The notes: generated by a model not told the origin, from the sequence alone. A stretch of 14,022 bases of DNA from DATMNI01 sp035570275 (GCA_035570275.1 DATMNI010000354.1:1-14022), one strand, 5' to 3'; shown: positions 1 through 7,563, numbered from the stretch's first letter. Program-made: numbers and translations.

Positions 1-759
1 CACGGCGCGGGCGAAAACGGCGCGCGAATTCGAATCGAGACGGGATACGGATTTGAGCGCCTTGCGGACGAACATGGCTTTGCGGTCGTCTATCCGAATG
101 CGTATGAGGGCTACTGGGACGTGTGCACGATTGCCGGAGACGTCAGTGCGAACGGGCTCCACATCGACGACGTCGGTTTCCTGACGGGGATGGTCGACAA
201 GCTTGTCAGCGACATCGGCGTCGACCCGGATCGCGTGTTTGCGGCCGGCAGTTCCCGTGGCGGTTTCATGGCGTTTCGCCTGGCGCTCGAAGCTCCTTCC
301 CGGTTTCGCGCGGTTGCGGCGGTATCGGCCAACGTGCCGTTGTCGGAGAATTTCAAGTGCAAGCCCGCGGGCCAAGGCACTTCTTCCGTCATGATCATGA
401 ACGGTACGGAGGACCCCCTGGTCCCGTTCGACGGTGGTTCGGTCAGCCTCTTCGGCTTGTTCTACAAGCTTGGCAAGGTCCGGTCATCGCGGGAGTCAGC
501 CCAGTATTTTGCGGACCTCAATCACATCACAGGCACACCTGAAAGGAACGAGACCCAGGTGGCCGACGGAGTTCGCGTGGAACAGGTGCTCTGGCGCAAC
601 AACTTCAACGTGGAGGTGGAACTGGTTGCCGTTCACGGCGGTGGACATGGCACCCCCCAGCCATACCGGCGGCATCCAAGGGGTTTAGGCCCGTCGCCCA
701 AGGAACCGAACGGACCGGGTGTCATCTGGGCCTTCTTCGAGCGACAGCGGGCAAAATAG
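1..759 (+). CDS. LpqC/PHB-depolymerase-like secreted esterase (5' truncated)
   Basis: The reading frame is open from base 1, so the start and any signal peptide lie outside the window; about 252 residues are visible. It begins with HGAGENG, the oxyanion-loop HGxGxxG of the esterase D/PHB depolymerase (LpqC) family, followed by LADEHGFAVVYPNA, typical of that family. The nucleophile elbow is GSSRGG, with the serine codon at 253-255. The acid is probably the Asp of NGTEDPLVPF (codon 412-414) and the base the His of GGGHGTP (codon 646-648). All three triad residues are therefore in the expected order. Family members hydrolyse polyhydroxyalkanoates, feruloyl or acetyl esters on plant polymers; the substrate here cannot be told. 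The elbow GSSRG differs from the common GxSAG/GxSNG forms. It ends 50 bp from the convergent CocE-type hydrolase, with no obvious terminator hairpin between them. Confidence 0.85.
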   Translation, partial: HGAGENGARIRIETGYGFERLADEHGFAVVYPNAYEGYWDVCTIAGDVSANGLHIDDVGFLTGMVDKLVSDIGVDPDRVFAAGSSRGGFMAFRLALEAPSRFRAVAAVSANVPLSENFKCKPAGQGTSSVMIMNGTEDPLVPFDGGSVSLFGLFYKLGKVRSSRESAQYFADLNHITGTPERNETQVADGVRVEQVLWRNNFNVEVELVAVHGGGHGTPQPYRRHPRGLGPSPKEPNGPGVIWAFFERQRAK

Positions 760-809
760 GTAGACGGAAATCAAGGCAGTGATCGAAACGGCATCAAAAT
801 GGCAGGCTC

Positions 810-3227
810 CTATTTATCCGGAATCACGGGCAGGAGAATGTGGGATCGGTGCCGGGCGTCGTGATAGATCGTCTGCTCGGCCGAAACGAAATGGGTCTCG
901 GTTTCGTTGCTGCCTCCGGTATTCAGGTTGCGCTCAAACAGAGGAAACGCCGCTGACGATACTTCGACTCTCAAACGATGGCCGGGCGGGATCGTGACGC
1001 CCGTGTGCCAGAGATCGATCGTGTATTTGTAGACTTTCCCCGGCTTGAGCAGTTCGGGCTTCGCCAGGGAATTGCGGTATCGCGCACGAATGTGGCCCGC
1101 TGAGCCGCCGGTCCACAGCAGAGAGGACTTGCCATCCTCGTCAACCTCGACGAAGCGCACGAACCAGTCGGTGTCCCGCGCCGAACTGCTTGCATAGAGC
1201 ACGGCGCTGACCGGTCCCGCAATCGTATGCGGCTTCTCGAACCGATCGGTCGTGTAAACCAGGATGTCCTTCCTCGCCGCGGCAAGCCGGTCGCGCTCGG
1301 CGCTATCGGAATTCGGCTCGGGTGTAGGCTCGCCGGGATCGTATACATAGCGGTCCACTGCCTGCTTCTGTTTGGAGCCGGGTTGGTCGAAACCGAGTTG
1401 GCCGTCGCCCTTTGAGGTGTTCGCATGACCGCTGCTGCTCAAGTAAAGCCTTTCGAAATGGGTTTCGGGTAGCGGGTACGCCGCTCCACGCAGCCATCGG
1501 TTCGAGCCCATCACAAACAGCGAGACGGGAGGCTCTTTGGCGATGCCGTTATCCATCCCCTTCAACCAATGATCAAACCAGCGCAGATAATCCTGCTGCA
1601 AATCAATGTTGGCGGCGGGGCCGAAATCCTGTTCCATCGAAATCTGTGTCGCCGTGTCGGTGTGATCCCACGGGCCGATCGTCAACTTCTGGTTGGTATG
1701 GCCATAGCCGGCCATTTTCAGATAGTTCAACTTGGTGCCGATCGTGTCGCCGTCGAACCAGCCGGATTGATGAAACACAGGGACGTTGACCGCTTTCAAC
1801 TTGTCCGAAAACATGGAGTCGGCCCAGTAAGCGTCCGGTGATGGATGCGCCAGCCAGCGCCGCCAGTATGGGTTTTCTTTCTCCAGTACAGCCTTGTCGA
1901 GATCGACAACAGGCAGCGCCTTGAGCGGTTCCTGGAGATTCTTGCGGGCCGCTGCGGCTAGTTTCACGCCGGAAAGGTCAGCCGTCGCGTTGCTCTCAAC
2001 CACGTCGGTCCACCAGAGTGCTGGCTGCAGTAATAGAATGCCGTGATCGTAAGGGAAGTTGTGGAATGGGTCGGGCGGGCTGACGTTGGGAATCATTGCG
2101 GCAAGATGCGGAGGATGCATGCTGGCCGCGCACCATTGCACCCATCCCAGGTAGGAAGCTCCAATCATTCCCACCTTGCCGTTAGACCAGGGCTGTCGAG
2201 CCAACCACTCGATGGCATCGTAGCCATCTTTCGCCTCGTGTACAAACGGCTCCCATACGCCTTCCGAACCAAAACGCCCGCGGACGTCCTGAACGGCAAC
2301 CACATAGCCACGCCGGGTATAAAACCGCGCACGCAACTCTTCGTTCTCCTTCTTATATGGCGTGCGGATCAGGATAACAGGCGATTTTTCCGCGCCCGCG
2401 GGAAAATATAAATCCGTTGAAAGCTTCACGCCATCGCGCATTGGCAAGGGAACGGCAGGTTTTACCTTCACTTCGAATTCTGGCTGCGAAACCGGACCGC
2501 TATCCCGGTGCGCTTCGCGCCATTCTTCCTCACGGAGTTCCTCGTAGCCGTCACGGACGAATACGGCATTCTTGTCCCCGATGCCCCCGCCAAACCCGGG
2601 CACTCCCGATGCCAGGTAAACTCGCCCGTCGGCATCGGCCAGCACATGATACTCATGGCCGGGCGGCGAATAAATCCAACGGGTTAGCTTCAGGTTCCGG
2701 CCGGCCACACGGCGTTCAACCGTATCCTGGCGCTCCACGACCAAATCGAAATGGTTGAGCAATTCAGCGTTCAAGACTAGGACCGGTAGCGTTTGCTTGC
2801 TGCCCTTGCTCATGTCGAACCGCCGGAGCGCCTGACTGATCAACGGCGGAGTGTAGGTCTCAAATGTGAGTACGCCTTCGGGGAACATCCCCTTGGCGTT
2901 TTTTTCTGGTGAGGTAAGAGTGATCGTACTGCCCTCCCGCTCCCAGGCGCGCTTATTAGCGGGGTCCTCCACGGTCGCCTTGATCCAGCGCCCCTCGGCG
3001 TCCGGCGTCAAAGCTACGGTGCCGCTGATCGTCTGCCCTGCCGTGGACAGGCTCACCTTGGCATCGAACGTTCCGTCTGCCTTCCATTGGAAGGTGAGTT
3101 TTCCGACGCGTTCTTCATTGACAAATAATACGAAGGAACCCTGATCGGAAAACCCCGCAAGCGTGGTCGGCTGGGCCCATGCTCGGCCAGCTAGGAGGAT
3201 CACGATCAGATGCGGTCGAAGGCGCAT
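810..3227 (-). CDS. Exported CocE/NonD-family alpha/beta hydrolase (X-Pro dipeptidyl-peptidase S15-like)
   Basis: This is an 805-residue protein read from the ATG at 3225-3227, chosen because MRLRPHLIVILLAGRAWAQP is a signal peptide. The frame stays open 48 codons further upstream, but that stretch is not protein-like. Residues about 20-245 form an N-terminal region I do not recognise. The catalytic domain starts near residue 255 with PLPMRDGVKLSTDLYFPAG, the usual opening of CocE/NonD hydrolases. The nucleophile is S358 in GASYLG, the acid D492 in GWFDGD and the base H522 in GPWDHTD, matching the CocE triad order. Residues about 570-805 resemble the PepX_C jelly-roll lid (IPPGHRLRVEVSSAAFP). 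Family members cleave esters or amides such as acyl-amino acids, beta-lactams and X-Pro peptides; the substrate is unknown. No convincing Shine-Dalgarno precedes the start. It lies 147 bp downstream of the DUF1634 gene on the same strand, so it may have its own promoter. Confidence 0.88.
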   Translation of the reverse strand: MRLRPHLIVILLAGRAWAQPTTLAGFSDQGSFVLFVNEERVGKLTFQWKADGTFDAKVSLSTAGQTISGTVALTPDAEGRWIKATVEDPANKRAWEREGSTITLTSPEKNAKGMFPEGVLTFETYTPPLISQALRRFDMSKGSKQTLPVLVLNAELLNHFDLVVERQDTVERRVAGRNLKLTRWIYSPPGHEYHVLADADGRVYLASGVPGFGGGIGDKNAVFVRDGYEELREEEWREAHRDSGPVSQPEFEVKVKPAVPLPMRDGVKLSTDLYFPAGAEKSPVILIRTPYKKENEELRARFYTRRGYVVAVQDVRGRFGSEGVWEPFVHEAKDGYDAIEWLARQPWSNGKVGMIGASYLGWVQWCAASMHPPHLAAMIPNVSPPDPFHNFPYDHGILLLQPALWWTDVVESNATADLSGVKLAAAARKNLQEPLKALPVVDLDKAVLEKENPYWRRWLAHPSPDAYWADSMFSDKLKAVNVPVFHQSGWFDGDTIGTKLNYLKMAGYGHTNQKLTIGPWDHTDTATQISMEQDFGPAANIDLQQDYLRWFDHWLKGMDNGIAKEPPVSLFVMGSNRWLRGAAYPLPETHFERLYLSSSGHANTSKGDGQLGFDQPGSKQKQAVDRYVYDPGEPTPEPNSDSAERDRLAAARKDILVYTTDRFEKPHTIAGPVSAVLYASSSARDTDWFVRFVEVDEDGKSSLLWTGGSAGHIRARYRNSLAKPELLKPGKVYKYTIDLWHTGVTIPPGHRLRVEVSSAAFPLFERNLNTGGSNETETHFVSAEQTIYHDARHRSHILLPVIPDK

Positions 3228-3374
3228 GCTGGGATTTTCGCACATCAAGGCGGGAACTGCGTGGAGCATAGGGCAGAAGTCATGATCACCTGGACGAGAA
3301 ACGCCTCTGCTCTGCCCCCGCCGATGGACACTGTCGGGCGCGTCCGACCCCACTCCGGAGCCGTCGGCCATGCC

Positions 3375-3692
3375 CTATGTTGCAGGAACTCCGAGAAATA
3401 TACCGAGAAGAATTATCGCTAATACCATGCCGGAGATGAATGCGAAACGAAAATCACGTTCGCGAACGAAAACAAGGAACATCAACAACACTCGAAGGAT
3501 GGGAAGCAGAATAAACAGGACGATTCCCGCGCTGACGAGTCGCATATTGGGCAGAGCCGCGAGATTCCGGGTGGGCCGGTGAGAGCTGATCAGCGCGAGA
3601 ACATATCCCAGGCCGATTACTGCGAGGGCCGACCAACTGCCATAGCGGAGAAAAGCCGCCAGCAATTCTTCGAGCCGCCCAGCCCTGTTCAT
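3375..3692 (-). CDS. DUF1634 small membrane protein
   Basis: A 105-residue protein, almost entirely hydrophobic, with three predicted transmembrane segments: about residues 17-34 (SWSALAVIGLGYVLAL), 50-75 (LVSAGIVLFILLPILRVLLMFLVF) and 82-102 (FAFISGMVLAIILLGIFLG). This length, the topology and the position directly after a TauE/SafE permease fit DUF1634, a family often found beside such permeases. The start at 3690-3692 overlaps the stop of the permease as ATGA, indicating translational coupling, and a weak GAAGG lies upstream. The same frame is open to 4121, but that extension is out-of-frame translation of the permease gene. It is probably an accessory subunit of the permease; its biochemical role is not known. 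Confidence 0.8.
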   Translation of the reverse strand: MNRAGRLEELLAAFLRYGSWSALAVIGLGYVLALISSHRPTRNLAALPNMRLVSAGIVLFILLPILRVLLMFLVFVRERDFRFAFISGMVLAIILLGIFLGVPAT

Positions 3693-4552
3693 AGAGAGCC
3701 TTCGATCAGGTGGACACCAAACACTGTGAGAAGCATTTGTATACCAAGGACTACCAGAACCACAACGAACAGAAGCCGAAGCTTGTCGTTCGATACGAGC
3801 AGGAGAATGCGCGCACCGGCAATCGCGCCGAGCACCGATCCAAATGCTACAGGCCCAGCGACCTCGGTGACGATGCTGCCTCGCATGAAATAAACACCGG
3901 CACTGGCGGCTGCGGTCACGCCAATCATGAAATTGGATGTCGCCGAAGAGACTTTGAGGGGCAATCGCATCGCCGAGTCCATGGCGGGAATTTTGAGAAC
4001 GCCGCTGCCGATGCCCAATAACGCGGAGATCAGGCCGGCACCATACATGAGCACCATACCGAGTGCCACACGGCGTACACGATATGTAACTTCGCGGCCA
4101 AGTTCCCAATCGTGATAGCACGAATCTAGCCCCAGTGGATCACTCCAGTTGCAAGCCGGTGCGGGAGCGGAGCCGGGAACCGGGTTACGGCGTCTCGCCA
4201 GCATCTGGTGCGCGGAAAGAAATAGTATTACGGCGAATAGAAGATACAGATACGACACTGGTACGATTCCGGCAAGCAACACTCCGGTTAAAGCGCCCGT
4301 TGTGGTTGCCGTTTCGAGCACGATCGCCAGCCGGATATTGGTCAGTCGATTCTTCAGGAATGGTGCTGCTCCGCCGCACGAGCAGGCAATGACGGAAACG
4401 ATGCTGGCGCCGACTGCCTTATGAATCTCGATGTGGCCGAATATCGTCAGAATTGGCACAATGAAAATCCCGCTCGCCATGCCAAGCATGCCGCCGAGGG
4501 CACTAGCCGCCACCGAAACTGCGAACAGCCATAAGCTGAAGCTGCCAGCCAT
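3689..4552 (-). CDS. TauE/SafE family permease (probable sulfite/organosulfonate or anion exporter)
   Basis: A 287-residue integral membrane protein with the internal duplication typical of TauE/SafE. The first repeat has GGMLGMASGIFIVPILTIFG and then HKAVGASIVSVIACS; the second has GLISALLGIGSGVLKIPAM and then PLKVSSATSNFMIGVTAA. About eight hydrophobic segments are visible, with a polar central loop near residues 120-150. Family members move sulfite, sulfoacetate, taurine-related or other small anions across the inner membrane; the substrate here cannot be read from sequence. The ATG at 4550-4552 starts 1 bp after the GntR stop codon and has a GGAG about 9 nt upstream. Its stop overlaps the next start (ATGA). 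The tight arrangement GntR-TauE-DUF1634 indicates one mRNA, so the permease should respond to the ligand of the GntR protein. Confidence 0.88.
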   Translation of the reverse strand: MAGSFSLWLFAVSVAASALGGMLGMASGIFIVPILTIFGHIEIHKAVGASIVSVIACSCGGAAPFLKNRLTNIRLAIVLETATTTGALTGVLLAGIVPVSYLYLLFAVILFLSAHQMLARRRNPVPGSAPAPACNWSDPLGLDSCYHDWELGREVTYRVRRVALGMVLMYGAGLISALLGIGSGVLKIPAMDSAMRLPLKVSSATSNFMIGVTAAASAGVYFMRGSIVTEVAGPVAFGSVLGAIAGARILLLVSNDKLRLLFVVVLVVLGIQMLLTVFGVHLIEGSL

Positions 4553-4553
4553 C

Positions 4554-5309
4554 TCAGCGGACTCCGCCTTCCGTTCGCGGTCGGCGCGCGAGCCGGGTTA
4601 CGAAGCGGATCTGGTCGCCTCGGTAATAGAGTTTTTCGTAGTCGATGGGCTGACGCCCCCTGGTGTACGAAGTGCGCTCTATCAGGAATATCGGGCTGCC
4701 GGCAACAATACCGAGGGCTCGCGCTACTGTCGCGTCAGCAGATACAGCTTCCAGACAGTACTCCGCTTCCACCAAAGGCGTATCGTACTTCTGCTCGAGC
4801 AATGAGAAGATCGGTTCCGTTTCCAGATCGTTCTCTAGGATTCTCTCGCCGATCTCCCGTGGTAAATAGGTTTCATCAAAGGACAACGGAGAATTGTCCG
4901 CCAATCGCACGCGTCGAATGCGGACCACTGGAGTTCCCGCGGTGATCGCCAGGCGGCGAGCTACGGAGTCACTCGCCGGAACAGTCTGTTTATCAAGCAG
5001 GCGGGCGGACGCCTGGCGGCCAAGAGACTGCATGTCTTCGACGAATCCGCTCAACTCCGTCAACTCCTGCGTAATCTTCGGCTGTAAGACGAAAGTGCCC
5101 TTGCCGCGCCGGATCTCGATGAGCCCGCGCCGTACGAGGTTCTGAATTGTCTGCCGAATGGTGGTGCGGCTGACCGCGTGTCGTTTGACGAGCTCCTCTT
5201 CGTTCGGCAGCCGATTCCCCGGAGGAAGCGTGCCGGCCGCGATTTCAGCAGCAAGCATCGATTCGAGCTGGGCATATAGAGGCACCGGGCTCTGCGGATC
5301 AATCTTCAT
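4554..5309 (-). CDS. GntR family transcriptional regulator, HutC subfamily (UTRA domain)
   Basis: About 251 residues. The N-terminal winged helix-turn-helix (residues about 8-77) has SPVPLYAQLESMLAAEI, LPNEEELVKRHAVSRTTIRQ as turn and recognition helix, and the wing RRGLIEIRRGKGTFV. Residues about 90-240 form a UTRA ligand-binding domain (VRIRRVRLADNSPLSFDETYLP, then PIFLIERTSYTRGRQPIDYEKLYYRGDQIRF). HutC-type proteins are usually repressors released by a small metabolite. I chose the ATG at 5307-5309; an in-frame ATG at 5316-5318 lies inside the operator and -10-like element. Neither has a Shine-Dalgarno, and the promoter-like element predicts a transcription start near 5309-5311, so the mRNA may be leaderless. 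The gene heads the operon with the permease and diverges from doxX, suggesting autoregulation plus control of both sides. The effector is unknown. Confidence 0.9.
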   Translation of the reverse strand: MKIDPQSPVPLYAQLESMLAAEIAAGTLPPGNRLPNEEELVKRHAVSRTTIRQTIQNLVRRGLIEIRRGKGTFVLQPKITQELTELSGFVEDMQSLGRQASARLLDKQTVPASDSVARRLAITAGTPVVRIRRVRLADNSPLSFDETYLPREIGERILENDLETEPIFSLLEQKYDTPLVEAEYCLEAVSADATVARALGIVAGSPIFLIERTSYTRGRQPIDYEKLYYRGDQIRFVTRLARRPRTEGGVR

Positions 5310-5311
5310 TA

Positions 5312-5345
5312 TTGACATAGTGACATAATGATGTCATTATGTCAA
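5312..5345. promoter_or_regulatory. Four-half-site palindromic operator overlapping divergent promoter-like elements
   Basis: TGACAT occurs at 5313-5318 and 5321-5326, and its complement ATGTCA at 5331-5336 and 5339-5344. The half-sites are spaced 8 bp apart on each arm and are exactly symmetric. The inner core is a perfect 10-bp inverted repeat, TGACATAATG (5321-5330) and CATTATGTCA (5335-5344), around ATGT. On the + strand, TTGACA (5312-5317), 17 bp, then CATTAT (5335-5340) is a good sigma70-type promoter for doxX. On the - strand, TTGACA (5345-5340), 17 bp, then CACTAT (5322-5317) is a weaker one for the GntR operon. The most likely binder is the adjacent GntR protein, which would cover both promoters; that is inference. 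Confidence 0.7.
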
Positions 5346-5405
5346 TGATGGTCGCCCGGAATTGCGCGATCGATTTTTTGCCATTGGCACTTTTGAAAGG
5401 ACACT

Positions 5406-5930
5406 ATGAAGGCATTGAGCCATTTCGTTCTTAGACTATTGAGCCCATTTTCAATGGCTCGATGGTCCGCCATTCCACTGCGGCTGATCGTCGGTTACGG
5501 GTTTATGCAACACGGGTTCGCCAAGCTGTCCAGGGGGCCCGGCATGTTTGCCGCCATTCTCCAGGGGATGGGCGTCCCTGCCCCGCACCTCATGGCATGG
5601 TTGACCGTACTCACCGAACTGCTCGGCGGCCTTGCTGTACTGCTGGGGGCATTCGTGGCGATTGTCAGCTTGCCGATGACGGCTGTCTTATTGATGGCCA
5701 TGTTTAAAGTGCACTTGCCGTATGGTTTCAGCTCGATCAAGCTCCTCGCGGTGACCGCGACGGGCGCGAAGTTCGGACCGGTGGGCTATGAGGTCATCCT
5801 GCTCTATATCGCCTGCCTCGCAGCCCTCGCTATCGGCGGTTCCGGCCCATTCGCGATCGATGGACTCGTCCGCAAGCGCTTCGCAGCGCGAACGAATACC
5901 AGCAGGATCCCTGCAGCTGCTGTGCGGTGA
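5406..5930 (+). CDS. DoxX family membrane protein
   Basis: A 174-residue membrane protein with about four hydrophobic helices. DoxX-family features are visible: RLIVGYGFMQHGFAKL (residues about 26-41), TELLGGLAVLLGAFV (70-84), KVHLPYGFSS (101-110) and the C-terminal GSGPFAIDGL (145-154). The ATG at 5406 is preceded by a clear Shine-Dalgarno, GAAAGGA, with a 4-nt gap. The name comes from a subunit of archaeal thiosulfate:quinone oxidoreductase, but most bacterial DoxX proteins have no settled function and are linked to redox or thiol stress. It is divergent from the GntR-TauE-DUF1634 operon and shares its operator region, so it is probably co-regulated. DoxX next to TauE/SafE is compatible with a sulfur-compound role, which is inference only. 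Confidence 0.85.
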   Translation: MKALSHFVLRLLSPFSMARWSAIPLRLIVGYGFMQHGFAKLSRGPGMFAAILQGMGVPAPHLMAWLTVLTELLGGLAVLLGAFVAIVSLPMTAVLLMAMFKVHLPYGFSSIKLLAVTATGAKFGPVGYEVILLYIACLAALAIGGSGPFAIDGLVRKRFAARTNTSRIPAAAVR

Positions 5931-6007
5931 CGAAGTCGTTGGCGTAGTTGTCGGCAAACGCGAGCGTTCGAACCTCGGTCGCAAGGAATTCTGTCGGCTC
6001 ACCGGTC

Positions 6008-6928
6008 TCACGCCCTCGCCAGGTTCTCCACGTACTCCATGGGACAGCCAACACCCTCAACCTTCACTCCAAGGCCTCGCAGCACGTCGATCGCAACCAT
6101 CCGCCGGTAGGCGTTGAAGGTAATCACGTGCGCAAACATCCCGCCAAACGTAAAGGTCTCCGGCGGTTCGCAAAGCGCATCCACGAACGTGTCCAGCCAG
6201 GCGTCCCGGTTGCGGACATCCGTGAGTACACTGTGGAACGCAGCGTCCGCTTTCTCCAGGCGCCCCAGCATGGCTGAAGGAGTTCGGTCCTCCGGAGGAG
6301 CGTTGTCGAAGAGCGGCGTGCTGCCGCCCGTAAGTGCCGCGGCCCAGGCTTCCTTGGTTTGCACCATCCGGTCCAGAAGCTGCCGTAGACTCTGATCCGG
6401 GGCATCCCATGGAAATACATGGATCTGGTTGTTCAAAGGGCGGTCCAACTGTGCGTCGTTCAGCGCCTTCGCCAGATCCAGAAGACGTCGCGTATGCCAG
6501 GACTCCTGGCCGGAGAAGATATCGAACAAATCCATAAATCGACCAATTCCTTTCGTGTTATCCGTACCCGTGTGGTGGTGAATTCCATTAGCGGCGTGGA
6601 GGTGAGTGAACGTCGCCCCCATGCGCCGATAGAGGCTCGGGGAAGCTCCGAAAGCCTTTCGGAACGCCCGGGTGAACGCTTCCAGCGATCCGTAGTTCGC
6701 CTGGAGACTGATGTCGGTCACCGAGAGTTGCGTACGTGACAGGTGCCACGCCGCCCTCTCCAACAGCAGCCGGCGGCGCATGGCAACCGGCGTCTCTTCG
6801 ATCATCGCCCGGAACACACGATAGAACTGCGTCCGGCTTCGATACGCCTGCCGGGCAAAACCGTTGGCATCCCGCTCTTGATCGAGCGAGTCCAGAACGA
6901 TTTCCCGTAACCGCTGCGCTTCGTCCAC
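6008..6928 (-). CDS. AraC-type DNA-binding domain fused to a C-terminal DinB/YfiT-like domain
   Basis: A 306-residue protein. Residues about 10-104 are an AraC/XylS-type double helix-turn-helix, here at the N-terminus: FARQAYRSRTQFYRVFRAMI for the first motif, and VTDISLQANYGSLEAFTRAF followed by FGASPSLYRR for the second. Residues about 128-300 are predicted to be a helical DinB/YfiT-like domain (GRFMDLFDIFSGQESWHTRRLL; FGGMFAHVITFNAYRRMVAI). H145 and H267 could be metal ligands, but the HH of the usual HxxxHHR metal motif reads Y-R, so metal binding is doubtful. The start is GTG at 6926-6928: an in-frame stop lies four codons upstream, and no good Shine-Dalgarno is visible. It is convergent with doxX across 77 bp. 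It is a probable transcriptional regulator whose DinB-like half may act as sensor or enzyme; the target is unknown. Confidence 0.75.
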   Translation of the reverse strand: MDEAQRLREIVLDSLDQERDANGFARQAYRSRTQFYRVFRAMIEETPVAMRRRLLLERAAWHLSRTQLSVTDISLQANYGSLEAFTRAFRKAFGASPSLYRRMGATFTHLHAANGIHHHTGTDNTKGIGRFMDLFDIFSGQESWHTRRLLDLAKALNDAQLDRPLNNQIHVFPWDAPDQSLRQLLDRMVQTKEAWAAALTGGSTPLFDNAPPEDRTPSAMLGRLEKADAAFHSVLTDVRNRDAWLDTFVDALCEPPETFTFGGMFAHVITFNAYRRMVAIDVLRGLGVKVEGVGCPMEYVENLARA

Positions 6929-7344
6929 ATAAGGAAATTACCACTTCAAAGTCCACGTCCGCCTGATCGGCAGTCCCAAAATTGAGGGCTGATGCGTTTC
7001 GTGCTGCGGTAAACCACACGGCCCTGGTGCCCTGAGCCCCAACTCTATACGGTGGTTGCAGACTGGCCCGCCGAAAACGGCGCTATCGTCGCTAACGGTG
7101 AGCGCCCGCTGTCCATTTCAGCGAGAACCAACACATAAGGCGCGGTGACTCGTCTGTGTGGCAGGCAGTGAACGCCGAATTGCAACCGCCTTCAGGATAA
7201 CAAGTCTCTAAAATAAAAGTCTAACGCAAAGAAAACACACAAGATACAGACCAACAAAACACCAGCCGACGTCTTGCTGGCGGCCCTTGGTCTGAGTACC
7301 TTGGTCTTATGAACCCTCAAGAAAAGAGAGAGAGGAAGAGCGCA
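6929..7344. other. Intergenic stretch without a recognisable gene
   Basis: About 415 bp. No open frame with protein-like composition was found on either strand. The part 7195-7260 is clearly AT-richer than its surroundings. A 9-bp direct repeat, CCTTGGTCT, occurs at 7285-7293 and 7299-7307 with a 14-bp period, just ahead of the FAD-monooxygenase remnant. It could be an old operator of that gene. I could not identify a tRNA, small RNA or insertion-sequence end here. Confidence 0.4.
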
Positions 7345-7528
7345 ATGCGCCCTGGTGCTGATCGCAGTGTGGCCATAACCGAGCATGCGGTGGTGATCGC
7401 CGGAGGAGGTCCGACCGGGCTGATGTTGGCGGGCGAATTGGCTTTGGCGCGGGTCAACGTCGCTCACCGACGCGCTAACCAAGTGGTTCGGACCGCCCGC
7501 TGCAGTTTCCCTTGCCGGGCGCCCGTGA
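7345..7528 (+). pseudogene. Remnant of an FAD-dependent aromatic-type monooxygenase with a large internal deletion
   Basis: From the ATG at 7345, preceded by AGAGGA, frame 1 encodes about 37 residues including HAVVIAGGGPTGLMLAGELA. This is the N-terminal FAD-binding Rossmann motif (GxGxxG) of the pentachlorophenol/tetracycline-type monooxygenases. After ARVNVA the similarity stops. In the +1 frame (7457-7528) the sequence reads SLTDALTKWFGPPAA and ends at a TGA; this resembles the extreme C-terminus of the same family. Intact relatives are roughly 500 residues, so some 430 or more codons between the two ends appear to be missing and the junction is out of frame. The junction lies near 7457-7464, where GTCGC could have served as microhomology. 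The gene is dead as a monooxygenase. The N-terminal assignment is strong; the C-terminal match is from memory of the family. Confidence 0.72.
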
Positions 7529-7563
7529 CAAATTAACCCGCAGGTAGTCGTGTTCAGGAATAG

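Noticed and set aside
3228..3371. 48-codon N-terminal extension of the CocE-type hydrolase
   Set aside because: It would place a polar, Arg/Pro-rich stretch ahead of a clear signal peptide. The ATG at 3227 fits an exported protein.
3693..4121. Longer start for the DUF1634 gene (248 codons)
   Set aside because: The extra 143 residues are an out-of-frame translation of the TauE/SafE gene; the ATGA overlap at 3689-3692 gives a natural start.
7030..7180. Possible insertion-sequence end near 7065-7145
   Set aside because: The GC-rich text looked reminiscent of a transposon terminus, but I found no matching inverted repeat, target duplication or transposase fragment.
7192..7482. 96-codon - strand frame with a hydrophobic tail
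   Set aside because: It overlaps the recognisable monooxygenase remnant on the other strand. The hydrophobic end comes from the AT-rich patch, and no ribosome-binding site or family motif is visible.
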